A stretch of DNA of 64,000 bases from Lachnospiraceae bacterium G41 (GTDB lineage Bacteria > Bacillota > Clostridia > Lachnospirales > Lachnospiraceae), in contig FNEU01000002.1 in the NCBI GenBank assembly GCA_900100245.1, positions 1-64,000 of the forward strand, in the 5' to 3' direction. Positions 54,582 to 62,711 of the stretch are shown here, piece by piece. Under the pieces are notes generated by a model. That model worked only from the letters and a program-made list of their open reading frames with translations, searched no databases and had not been told where the DNA came from. Positions within the stretch are counted from its first letter, which is position 1; each line of letters begins with the position of its first letter. A program made the position numbers and the translations under genes.

Positions 54582-55206
54582 AAATGATTTACTTTTATAC
54601 GCTGTAACAGACCGCCACTGGCTTGACAAAAGGAGCCTTAAAGAGGTTGTAAAAGAAAGCCTCGACGGAGGAGTTACTTTCGTACAGCTTCGTGAAAAAA
54701 CACTTGAGGACGACAAGTTCTTGGAGGAAGCGAAAGAACTAAAACAACTCTGCAAAGAATACGATGTGCCTTTTGTAATCAATGACAATGTGGATATTGC
54801 AATTGCCATGGATGCGGACGGAGTTCATGTAGGCCAGAGCGATATGGAAGCCGGAAATGTAAGAGAGAAGCTAGGCCCCGATAAAATCATAGGTGTATCC
54901 GCTCAGACCGTTGAACAGGCGGTTTTAGCCGAACAAAGAGGCGCGGATTATCTGGGTGTCGGAGCGGTATTTCCCACAGGCTCAAAAGACGATGCGGTTG
55001 AGGTATCGCATGAAACACTTAAAGCTATCTGCGAAGCGGTTTCGATTCCGGTTATTGCCATAGGCGGAATAAGTGTAAATAACGTTAGTGAACTTGCGGG
55101 AAGCGGTATAGTCGGAATCGCAGTTATCAGTGCGATTTATGCGGCTGAAGATATTAAAAAAGCCGCAGAGGATTTAAAGGCCGAAACCGCACGTGTTGTA
55201 GGTTAA
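54568..55206 (+). CDS. thiE: Thiamine-phosphate synthase
   Basis: 212 residues, a TIM barrel. VTFVQLREK, FVINDNVDIAIAMDADGVHVGQSD and GADYLGVGAVFPTGSK are the substrate and pyrophosphate-binding motifs. It joins HMP-PP and thiazole phosphate. The start with AAGGGGG overlaps thiM. No thiC, thiG or thiS is present nearby, so the operon is of salvage type. Confidence 0.96.
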   Translation: MKCDKNDLLLYAVTDRHWLDKRSLKEVVKESLDGGVTFVQLREKTLEDDKFLEEAKELKQLCKEYDVPFVINDNVDIAIAMDADGVHVGQSDMEAGNVREKLGPDKIIGVSAQTVEQAVLAEQRGADYLGVGAVFPTGSKDDAVEVSHETLKAICEAVSIPVIAIGGISVNNVSELAGSGIVGIAVISAIYAAEDIKKAAEDLKAETARVVG

Positions 55207-55242
55207 GAGTATTTATTTGACCGGATATTTTAGGAGTACGGA

Positions 55243-55902
55243 ATGATTAAAGGAGCCATCTTTGACGTAGACGGAGTATTGCTTGATTCCATGGGAATCT
55301 GGGACGACCTTGGCGCAAGGTATTTGCGAAGCCTTGACAAAATCCCCGAAGAAGGATTAAATAAAATTCTTTTTTCGATGAGCATGGAACAGGGCGCTGA
55401 GTATTTAAATGAGCATTACGGATTAAATAAAAGTGTAAAAGAAACAGTCGAGGGAATAGGCATGATGCTCGAAGATTATTACTTTTATGAGGTCCTTTTA
55501 AAACCGGGCGCAAAAGAAGTTTTGGAATTTTTAAAATCAAAAAATATAAAGATGGCTGCTGCGACATCAAGTCCGAGAACGCATATAGAAAAAGCACTTT
55601 CAAGGAACGGACTGCTTGGGTATATAGAAATAATATATACAACATCCGAAGTCGGCGTAAGCAAACATTCCCCAGATATTTACAATCTCGCGGCGGATTT
55701 TCTTAAAACGAAAAGAGAAGAAACGCTTGTTTTCGAAGATTCTCTTTATGCCCTAAATACGGCCAAAGAAGCGGGGTTTGTTACCGTCGGAGTCTTTGAC
55801 GAAAAAGGAGAGAGCAATCAGGCGGAACTTGAAAATCAGGCTGATTTATATTTAAAAAAACTTGATGATTTTATCGTTATGTCAGAGAAAATATTAAATT
55901 AA
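55243..55902 (+). CDS. HAD hydrolase in the thiamine operon
   Basis: 219 residues of the beta-phosphoglucomutase/phosphatase subgroup. Motif I DVDGVLLDS, motif II AAATSSPRTH, motif III with the conserved Lys (VSKHSPD) and motif IV FEDSLYALNTAKEAG are complete. The substrate is unknown. Its place between thiE and thiD under the same riboswitch suggests a role in thiamine or HMP phosphate handling. TAGGAGT precedes the ATG. Confidence 0.85.
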   Translation: MIKGAIFDVDGVLLDSMGIWDDLGARYLRSLDKIPEEGLNKILFSMSMEQGAEYLNEHYGLNKSVKETVEGIGMMLEDYYFYEVLLKPGAKEVLEFLKSKNIKMAAATSSPRTHIEKALSRNGLLGYIEIIYTTSEVGVSKHSPDIYNLAADFLKTKREETLVFEDSLYALNTAKEAGFVTVGVFDEKGESNQAELENQADLYLKKLDDFIVMSEKILN

Positions 55903-55928
55903 AAAATATGTATTAAACGTACATAATA

Positions 55929-55961
55929 AGCGGCACACCGGGGGCACCACCTTGCGCCGCT
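55929..55961 (+). other. Hairpin between the HAD gene and thiD
   Basis: AGCGGC pairs with GCCGCT around a GC-rich loop in a 96-base gap. No long T run follows, so it is a weak terminator or processing site at most. Confidence 0.35.
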
Positions 55962-55998
55962 ATAAAAAATTAATGCTAAAAGAAAGAAGGTAAAGAGT

Positions 55999-56781
55999 AT
56001 GAACACAGCATTAACAATCGCCGGAAGCGATTCCAGCGGAGGCGCCGGTATACAGGCAGATATCAAGACAATGACGGCTAACGGCGTATATGCCATGTCG
56101 GCCATCACTGCTTTAACTGCACAGAATACTACCGGCGTTACAGGAATAATGGAGGTGACGCCGGATTTTTTATCCCTCCAGCTTGAAGCGATATTCACGG
56201 ATATTTATCCCGATGCAGTCAAAACCGGAATGGTTTCTTCCGGCGAACTTATCAAAACAATTTCGGCGACACTTAAAAAGTACAATGCCAGAAACATCGT
56301 TGTCGATCCCGTTATGGTAGCAACAAGCGGAGCCAAATTAATTAGCGACGAAGCCATTGAAATCCTAAAGGCAGAACTGCTTCCTCTGGCAACCGTTATC
56401 ACGCCCAATATTCCCGAGGCCGAAGTTTTATCAGGGATGACGATTAAAAACGAAGAAGACATGATTAAAGCAGCCAAGGCAATATATGAAAAGTTTAACT
56501 GCAATGTGCTTTTAAAAGGCGGTCATCAGATAAATGATGCAAACGATCTTTTATACCGGGACGGCGGATACGTTTGGTTTAAGGGTAAAAGAATCGACAA
56601 TCCGAATACACACGGCACGGGCTGCACACTTTCGTCTGCGATTGCCTCCAATCTGGCAAAGGGTGAAAACCTTGACGATGCGGTAAAACATGCAAAGGAA
56701 TATATTTCCGGTGCACTTGCTGCAATGCTTGATTTGGGCAAAGGCAGTGGTCCTCTGGCTCACTGCTACACATTATTATGA
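55999..56781 (+). CDS. thiD: Hydroxymethylpyrimidine/phosphomethylpyrimidine kinase
   Basis: 260 residues. TIAGSDSSGGAGIQADIKTM and the C-terminal NTHGTGCTLSSAIASNL (anion hole with catalytic Cys/Asp region) identify ThiD. It phosphorylates HMP twice. AAGGTAAAGAG is the ribosome site. It supplies the HMP-PP used by ThiE. Confidence 0.96.
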   Translation: MNTALTIAGSDSSGGAGIQADIKTMTANGVYAMSAITALTAQNTTGVTGIMEVTPDFLSLQLEAIFTDIYPDAVKTGMVSSGELIKTISATLKKYNARNIVVDPVMVATSGAKLISDEAIEILKAELLPLATVITPNIPEAEVLSGMTIKNEEDMIKAAKAIYEKFNCNVLLKGGHQINDANDLLYRDGGYVWFKGKRIDNPNTHGTGCTLSSAIASNLAKGENLDDAVKHAKEYISGALAAMLDLGKGSGPLAHCYTLL

Positions 56782-56801
56782 CTTAAAGCGAGGAAAAATA
56801 A

Positions 56802-57452
56802 ATGAAATTATCTGAAATACTTTTATCTAATGTCAGACCTTTTTGGGATGAGGCATCAGATAAGGATTTTGTAGTTCAAATGGCAAAAGGATTACTTAAT
56901 TTGGAATGCTTTAAAAATTATATGATTCAGGATTATCTGTATTTGTTTGATTATATAGAAATCCTGAAAGATATCAAAGCCATTTCAAATAATGATGTGT
57001 CGAATTTTCTTGATGCGACAATAAAAGTAGTAGAAGAAGAGTTGAAACTGGTACATATTCCGAACATGGAGAAGCTGGGAATAAATGTTGATATGATAAA
57101 AAAATCCGACCAGAACGAAGTTTTCAGTGAATATGTATCTTACATGAAATCATGTGTCAGAGAATCAGGAATGACGGCCGGATTAATTGCTCTTTTACAG
57201 TGCTCATGGTGCTACGCATATATTGCAGGAAAAGTATCGGAAAAATACGCCGATGAAATATCCGTTTCATCATACAGGGAATGGTTTGAAGCATATACGG
57301 GAAAGGCTTACAATGATGCAAATCAGGCATGGATTGACATTGCTGACAAAGAATGCATGAATATTGATAAGACCGAAATTGAGAAAATGGTTGAAATATT
57401 CAAAGAATGTGCCGGATATGAGAATAAAATCTGGGACGAAATGATAAAATAA
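56802..57452 (+). CDS. tenA: Thiaminase II (TenA family)
   Basis: 216 residues, all-helical. FWDEASDKDFVVQMAKG, the LIQDYLYL-like helix (YMIQDYLYLFDY), the active-site Cys in LLQCSWCYAYIA and the C-terminal YENKIWDEM with conserved Glu fit TenA. It hydrolyses aminopyrimidine or thiamine remnants to HMP, feeding ThiD. CGAGGAAA precedes the ATG. Last gene of the operon. Confidence 0.88.
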   Translation: MKLSEILLSNVRPFWDEASDKDFVVQMAKGLLNLECFKNYMIQDYLYLFDYIEILKDIKAISNNDVSNFLDATIKVVEEELKLVHIPNMEKLGINVDMIKKSDQNEVFSEYVSYMKSCVRESGMTAGLIALLQCSWCYAYIAGKVSEKYADEISVSSYREWFEAYTGKAYNDANQAWIDIADKECMNIDKTEIEKMVEIFKECAGYENKIWDEMIK

Positions 57453-57472
57453 TTATCCCATATGCATTAATC

Positions 57473-57502
57473 GGGAGCCGGCGGCATAAGCGGGCGGCTC
57501 CC
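57473..57502 (+). other. Hairpin after tenA
   Basis: GGGAGCCG pairs with CGGCTCCC around a GC-rich loop, with no T run. It may be a terminator of the thiamine operon. Its loop-flanking bases loosely resemble the 31-bp dispersed repeat, but not enough to count as a copy. Confidence 0.4.
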
Positions 57503-57512
57503 AAGTTTATTC

Positions 57513-57541
57513 TTGACAATATTGATTCCTTACGATAAAAT
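57513..57541 (+). promoter_or_regulatory. Promoter of tRNA-Arg
   Basis: TTGACA, 17-bp spacer, TAAAAT, 20 bases before the mature tRNA. Confidence 0.8.
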
Positions 57542-57560
57542 ATCATTTGCGTTTAAAAAT

Positions 57561-57634
57561 GTGCATTTAGCTCAGCTGGATAGAGCGTTTGGCTACGGAC
57601 CAAAAGGTCGGGGGTTCGAATCCTCTAATGCACG
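57561..57634 (+). tRNA. tRNA-Arg (anticodon ACG)
   Basis: 74 bases. Acceptor GTGCATT/AATGCAC, anticodon stem TTTGG/CCAAA with loop CTACGGA, giving ACG (normally edited to ICG by TadA). Discriminator G. CCA not encoded. Confidence 0.95.
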
Positions 57635-57686
57635 GTAAAAAAAGGAGTAGTGCCAGAAGGCACTGCTCTTTTTTTTACCGTGCATT
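57627..57686 (+). terminator. Palindromic terminator that includes the tRNA-Arg 3' end
   Basis: Two arms of 28 bases pair with only two G-U positions around an AGAA loop. The left arm begins with AATGCAC of the tRNA acceptor stem; the right arm ends with its complement GTGCATT. The inner part (GGAGTAGTGCC/GGCACTGCTC plus eight T) is a standard terminator. Confidence 0.85.
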
Positions 57687-57698
57687 CCAACTAAAAGT

Positions 57699-57733
57699 AA
57701 AAGAGTGATGCCAGGGGAGCATCACTCTTTTTT
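57699..57733. terminator. Second hairpin between tRNA-Arg and the vWA gene
   Basis: AAAAGAGTGATGC pairs with GCATCACTCTTTT around CAGGGGA, with T runs on both strands. It may serve the convergent vWA gene as well. Confidence 0.8.
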
Positions 57734-57783
57734 GAAAGGGGAACGATAGTCGTTCAATATATAATCACAGTCGAAGCAGGAGA

Positions 57784-59478
57784 TTAAAGGTTTACTTTGT
57801 CGACGAGAGTGGCGAATTCTCGACGATATTCGTCTTTCAGGGGAATTGTGTTAAGTTCTTCGACTATGTGATTTAAACTGCCGTCAGCGACGAATTCGCT
57901 GTTTCTTGCAACCATTGCAAATTCTGCTACTGCTGCGGAGAAGATGAAATCTTCCGAAGGCTTGTCTGTGTAGTATTTTGAACCGATTTCGTATTCAAGG
58001 AGCTTGGATTCATCTTCATCGGGCTCTTTGTAGCGAACGGAAAGTGTAAGCCAGTCGTTTGATTTTAATGCTTCTTCCGTAAGGTTGCTTGTTTGGTATT
58101 TAAGATCTTTGCCTTCGGTTGAGTTTTCTTCTGTTGTGGGAACGATTTCGTAAAGGACTGTTACACTATGACCTGCACCGATTTCGCCCGCATCCTTTGT
58201 ATCATCGTTAAAATCTTCGTTGTTAAGAGCACGGTTTTCATATCCGATAAGTCTGTATTCGGAAACGTACTTGGGGTTAAATTCCACCTGAAGCTTAACG
58301 TCTTTGGCTACAGTGAGCATATTTGCACCGAGTTCTGTTACGAGGACTTTCTTTGCTTCGTGCAATGTATCTATATATGCGTAGTTTCCGTTGCCGTCAT
58401 CTGCGAGAGTTTCCATCCTGGTGTCCGAATAATTGTACATACCGAATCCCAATACGGAGAGATAAATACCTTTTTGAGCTTTTTCCTGAATCTGCTTGGA
58501 AAGGTCACTTGCACTTGATTTTCCAACATTGAAATCACCGTCGGAAGCAATGATGACTCTGTTGTTTCCGCCTTTGATAAAATATGCTTCCGCAATTCTG
58601 TAGGCTTCGTCGATACCGCCGGTACCGTTTGTAGCACCGCCTGCTTGAAGTGATTCGAGTGATTGTAAGATTTTATCTTTTTTATCACCGCTTACACCTT
58701 TTAGTACAACGTCTACTCCGCTTGCGTAAGTTACAATTGAAACAGTGTCTTTTTCTGTTAAGTTGTCAACGAGGAGAGAGAAAGACTGCTTTACTAAAGG
58801 AAGCTTGTTCTCATCGCTCATCGAACCCGAAACATCTATTAGGAATACAATATTTGAATCGGGCGTTTCGCTAAAATCAATTGCTTCGGTCTGAAGTCCG
58901 AGGTGCAAAAGCTTATGCTCGCTGTTCCAGGGACAGGTTGAGATTTCAGCGTTAACGCCGAACGGATCGTTTCCTTCGGGACCGTTGTAATTGTATGTAA
59001 AATAGTTAATCATTTCCTCTGCTCTTATTGCTCCTTCGGGAATTTGAGAGAGAGGATATCCGCTGTTAATTAATCTTCTTAAATTTGAATATGATGCTGT
59101 GTCGACATCTGCGGCGAAAGTGGATAAAGGAGAAGTTGTAACATCCTTAAAAACATTTTCTCTTATGCTGTCATATTCTTCGGTATTCCAGTCAATTCCT
59201 TCGTCTATCGGAAAATCAAAGTATTCTCCATCTAAAGCAAATCCGACAGAGTTTTCGGCTTCGGTTGCTGTATAGGCATAGGCAGAATTAGCAGTCGTGA
59301 CTCTGTCGTAGTATTCAGGTTCTGTTGCGGGCTCGTAATAAACATCGGTAGCAGTTGTGGTTGCAACATCCGGTGATACAGTGTAATCCGCTGTAGTGGT
59401 CATACCCCTGCCGCATGCAGTCAAAGATAAAATAGTGGTTGAAGCTATAAGGCTTCTTAAAACAGTTTTTCTTTTCAT
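57784..59478 (-). CDS. vWA-domain lipoprotein, YfbK-like
   Basis: 564 residues. Lipobox LTAC (Cys 22), a Thr-rich linker, then a YfbK N-terminal domain (STFAADVDTASYSNLRRLI and IRAEEMINYFTY). The von Willebrand A domain has a complete MIDAS, DVSGSMS (about 214-220), with later TNGTGG and ASDGDFNVG. A C-terminal YfbK domain follows (LTVAKDVKLQVEFNPK). It is exported and lipid-anchored. The role is unknown; vWA domains bind ligands through metal. GGAGG precedes the ATG. Confidence 0.88.
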   Translation of the reverse strand: MKRKTVLRSLIASTTILSLTACGRGMTTTADYTVSPDVATTTATDVYYEPATEPEYYDRVTTANSAYAYTATEAENSVGFALDGEYFDFPIDEGIDWNTEEYDSIRENVFKDVTTSPLSTFAADVDTASYSNLRRLINSGYPLSQIPEGAIRAEEMINYFTYNYNGPEGNDPFGVNAEISTCPWNSEHKLLHLGLQTEAIDFSETPDSNIVFLIDVSGSMSDENKLPLVKQSFSLLVDNLTEKDTVSIVTYASGVDVVLKGVSGDKKDKILQSLESLQAGGATNGTGGIDEAYRIAEAYFIKGGNNRVIIASDGDFNVGKSSASDLSKQIQEKAQKGIYLSVLGFGMYNYSDTRMETLADDGNGNYAYIDTLHEAKKVLVTELGANMLTVAKDVKLQVEFNPKYVSEYRLIGYENRALNNEDFNDDTKDAGEIGAGHSVTVLYEIVPTTEENSTEGKDLKYQTSNLTEEALKSNDWLTLSVRYKEPDEDESKLLEYEIGSKYYTDKPSEDFIFSAAVAEFAMVARNSEFVADGSLNHIVEELNTIPLKDEYRREFATLVDKVNL

Positions 59479-59612
59479 AATTAATCCTCCGTTTTTTTGC
59501 TACACTAAATTTGTTTTTCAGATTTTTTTATGTCTTTTTCAGTTCTTACAACTCATATACGGATTTACCATTTAAGATTTATGGGGAATTTAAAAAAAAT
59601 TTTTTTAGGGTA

Positions 59613-59641
59613 TTGAGATAAAACGGATTTTGTCTGATAAT
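59613..59641 (+). promoter_or_regulatory. Promoter of the Cys-rich small protein gene
   Basis: TTGAGA, 17-bp spacer, GATAAT, 25 bases before the start codon. Confidence 0.5.
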
Positions 59642-59665
59642 TAGAGAAGAAAAAGGTGAAAAAAC

Positions 59666-59905
59666 ATGGAAAACTCATATAAATTTTTTAAGAATACGTC
59701 ATGTGAATACTATCCATGCCATAAGGGAATTGATGAAATGAACTGTCTTTTCTGCTATTGTCCGTTATACAGACTAAAAGATTGTCCGGGAAACCCCGAA
59801 TTTAAGCAAAAAGGGGATAAAACCATCAAGGTCTGCACGAACTGCACATTCCCTCACCAAGCAGAGAATTATTCGAAAATTCAGGATATTTTAAAGAATA
59901 TGTAG
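59666..59905 (+). CDS. Cysteine-rich small domain protein
   Basis: 79 residues. FKNTSCEYYPCHKGIDEMNC, then FCYCPLY, DCPGNP and KVCTNCTFPH supply nine Cys with His, the pattern of the PF04071-type small Cys-rich domain. Such proteins often lie near cobalamin or metal genes; not here. AAAGGTG precedes the ATG. Function unknown; metal binding is likely. Confidence 0.8.
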   Translation: MENSYKFFKNTSCEYYPCHKGIDEMNCLFCYCPLYRLKDCPGNPEFKQKGDKTIKVCTNCTFPHQAENYSKIQDILKNM

Positions 59906-59931
59906 AAGGGTTTAAAATACCCTCACTTATC

Positions 59932-59960
59932 TTGTGCCTTTGCCCCTAAAATGATATAAT
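59932..59960 (+). promoter_or_regulatory. Promoter of the paired lipoprotein genes
   Basis: TTGTGC, 17-bp spacer, TATAAT with extended TG; about 99 bases before the ATG at 60059, so the leader is long. Confidence 0.65.
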
Positions 59961-60058
59961 TTATGGGTTAAGGGCATTTTTGTTTTTCTCATAAAAAAAG
60001 CCAAATTACGAAGATAAATTATTTGAATATAAATCATGTGTAAGAGGGAGAATTCATT

Positions 60059-61252
60059 ATGATTTTGGGGAACTCAAAAAAGGGAATTAAAGACTTCGCG
60101 CTTAAAGGCATTGCAGCATTGTCGGCATCTGCACTTTTGCTTGCCACAGGATGTTCTTTAACCGGTTCGGACTTTGCCGCAGTCGATAAAGACATCAAAA
60201 CCGATTATCATGCACGTATAGTTTATACAGACAATACGGATAATACTAATGTGACCGAACCGATTAACAATATTGATGAAGGCACTCTGACATCAGATAC
60301 AGATAACGGAACTGTTACCACGGATAACGGCAACAATAATACGGATAACGTCAACACAGATACCGAAGAAAAGGTTATTAATCCTGGTGGATTTTTATAC
60401 GTTGACAGCTGCGGCTTTGAAGTAATTAATCCTGACTCTTTCGCAAACAGAGCACAGGGGTTTTATAAAATAGTTTCAGACGACAGCACGGATGAATATA
60501 TTGAGTTCTACAATGTAAATGACAATCTTTACGCTTTCTATTCGGGCAAAGGATATGGTGCAATGGAACTCTTCACGGATGATTACGAAGGATTTTCTTC
60601 CACAACCGCCAACAGCATGAGAGTAGAGATTCTTTCTTTTACATCATTAAAAAATGACGGATGTTATATTTCAAACGGTAATCCTGCAATATTGGATATG
60701 ACATTCACCGAAGAAGGTATAGAGTTTACGAATTATGATACCTCGTCTGGTGATTTGTTATTCGCTCCCGCAGAAGTAAAACTTGAAAAAGTTAAAGGCG
60801 ATATGGGCTATATTGACGGATTTGCATATATGGATGACGAATATTCAGCCGAACTTTTATGCGAAGATCTTGATATCGAAACAAAGGCTATTCCTGCAGA
60901 GATAATCGGAAGCTGGATTCTTTTAGGAGATGTTGAGAACGGAATCGTTTTTGAATTTACCGAAGACGGATATGTTCAGGCATATCTTAAAAACTATCAG
61001 ACGGAGGTAACCTTCTTAAGAGGTACATATACCGCAGGCAAAGAAAAGATTAACGGCGGAACGAATATCTATATGAACATCGTTTATATAGGTATGGGAC
61101 AGGGATATCCTTTTAACCTTTGCTATAAGATGGACGGAGACAGTCTTATTCTTGTGCCCGGCAATGCAGATTACGGCACGGACGTTGCATGGGACGGTGC
61201 AGTGTTTATCCCTTATGAAATGAGCAATATCCCAAGACAGTATTTGAATTGA
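60059..61252 (+). CDS. Lipoprotein A of a tandem paralogous pair
   Basis: 397 residues. Lipobox ATGC, an Asn/Thr/Asp low-complexity linker (about 55-110), then a repeated-strand domain (AQGFYKIVSDDS, YIEFYNVNDNLYAFYSGKGYGAMELF, IEFTNYDTSSGDLLF) and a C-terminal GSWILLGDVENGIVFEFTEDGYVQAYLKN module that looks like a lipocalin-type barrel. It aligns over most of its length with the next gene. AGAGGGAG precedes the ATG. No named family recognised. Confidence 0.75.
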   Translation: MILGNSKKGIKDFALKGIAALSASALLLATGCSLTGSDFAAVDKDIKTDYHARIVYTDNTDNTNVTEPINNIDEGTLTSDTDNGTVTTDNGNNNTDNVNTDTEEKVINPGGFLYVDSCGFEVINPDSFANRAQGFYKIVSDDSTDEYIEFYNVNDNLYAFYSGKGYGAMELFTDDYEGFSSTTANSMRVEILSFTSLKNDGCYISNGNPAILDMTFTEEGIEFTNYDTSSGDLLFAPAEVKLEKVKGDMGYIDGFAYMDDEYSAELLCEDLDIETKAIPAEIIGSWILLGDVENGIVFEFTEDGYVQAYLKNYQTEVTFLRGTYTAGKEKINGGTNIYMNIVYIGMGQGYPFNLCYKMDGDSLILVPGNADYGTDVAWDGAVFIPYEMSNIPRQYLN

Positions 61253-61302
61253 GTATCTCAAACTAATATAAGTTGATTTTTCTATGTAAAGGGGGAGGAA
61301 AA

Positions 61303-62703
61303 ATGAATCTGAAAAAGTCAAAAAACTATTTGCTTGAAAACACAAGAAAAGCCTTGGCATTTGTTTCGGTATTTTCGATTCTTTTTGCAAGCGGATGTAC
61401 ATTTGGAGTTCCTTCGGGAAACGATGTTCCAAAAGATGATTATTCAAATTCTCATGCAAGAATAATTGTGGATAACGCTAATTCAAATATTGATAACATC
61501 GATATTACCAAACCGGAAGGCACTGGAGAAATCGATAATGAAAATGATCCGTCTCAAAATGCCAAAATAGAAAATGATTTGGGCGGTTTTATAATTCCTA
61601 CTCCCGGCTCTTTTGCAGACAGGGTGCAGGGACTTTATAAAGTTGAGGGTGAAAAAGATACCTATGTTGAATTTTATGATATAGGCGATAACATATACGG
61701 ATATTATTCCGGAAAGCAACACGGATGCATCGAGCTTTTCGCACTTGATGAAGAAGGCTTTATATCCACGACCTCTGATTCCATAGAGGTTCAGATGGTG
61801 ACATTTACAGAGGAGAACAATCATTCATATCTTTCAGAAGGAATTCCCGCAATTGTCGAAATGAGTATAAAGGACGACGGAATTGAATTCTCAAATTACG
61901 ATACGGAATCCGGAGAGATGCTTTTTAAGGACAACACAAAGCTTACGAAGATTGAGGGCGAACTCGGACATCTCGATGGTTTTTCTTATGCGGATAAGGA
62001 GGAAAGTGCAGAAACCATTTGTAACGCATATCATATCAATTTGACCCAAAATCCCGAAGAAATCGTCGGAAGCTGGATACTGCTCGGTGATATAGTAGGA
62101 GCTATGATGATTGAATTTACCGAAGAAGGTTATGCCCAGGTTTATTTGAAAAACACCAACAGGCCGGTTTTCCTGATGAGAGGCACTTATGCTACCGGAA
62201 AAGATAAAGTCAACGGCGGTACAAATATATATTTAAGTCTTCACTATACGGCCGATGATTCGTATATGCAGAATAATTTCTGCTATGTTCCGAAAGATGA
62301 TTCGCTCAGTATGTGTGTCGGAAATACTGATTACGGAATGGATTTTTCCTGGGAAGATGCATTGTTCATTCCTTACGATATGAGCAGTATGCCAAGACAG
62401 GAGCACACAAAAACTTCTACCGAAAAACCTTATGCGGATTTAAAAGGTCTTTATATTTCCGAAGACGAATATATGGTTCTTCTTTCGGGAGACGGATTCT
62501 ACAGGGTATACGATTCGATAGATCTTGAGAATGCAACGTTATTGTCCGAAGGATCTTTTGAATCAGACCCCGGCGGTTACATCCTTTATGACGAGGACGA
62601 TGACGAAGAGTATGGGTTTATAGCATTTATGGAACAGGGCATTTTTGATTTAACGTTTTATGATACTAACGAAACAAAAGAATTTTTCTTGTTAATTAAT
62701 TAG
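61303..62703 (+). CDS. Lipoprotein B of a tandem paralogous pair
   Basis: 466 residues from the ATG with GGGGGAGG upstream; an in-frame TTG 30 bases earlier lies before that site. Lipobox ASGC. It shares with the previous protein the HARI segment, RVQGLYKVEG, YVEFYDIGDNIYGYYSGKQHG, IEFSNYDTESGEMLF, GSWILLGDI and a PRQ near the end of the shared part. It then has about 75 extra residues (ADLKGLYISEDEYMVLLSGDGFYRVYDS), which look like another strand module. The two genes arose by duplication and have since diverged. Confidence 0.75.
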   Translation: MNLKKSKNYLLENTRKALAFVSVFSILFASGCTFGVPSGNDVPKDDYSNSHARIIVDNANSNIDNIDITKPEGTGEIDNENDPSQNAKIENDLGGFIIPTPGSFADRVQGLYKVEGEKDTYVEFYDIGDNIYGYYSGKQHGCIELFALDEEGFISTTSDSIEVQMVTFTEENNHSYLSEGIPAIVEMSIKDDGIEFSNYDTESGEMLFKDNTKLTKIEGELGHLDGFSYADKEESAETICNAYHINLTQNPEEIVGSWILLGDIVGAMMIEFTEEGYAQVYLKNTNRPVFLMRGTYATGKDKVNGGTNIYLSLHYTADDSYMQNNFCYVPKDDSLSMCVGNTDYGMDFSWEDALFIPYDMSSMPRQEHTKTSTEKPYADLKGLYISEDEYMVLLSGDGFYRVYDSIDLENATLLSEGSFESDPGGYILYDEDDDEEYGFIAFMEQGIFDLTFYDTNETKEFFLLIN

Positions 62704-62711
62704 GTGACTTC

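Noticed and set aside
57473-57502. Fifth copy of the 31-bp repeat
   Set aside because: It is a GC-rich hairpin with loosely similar ends; it aligns with the consensus only when gaps are allowed, and lacks the two direct half-repeats.
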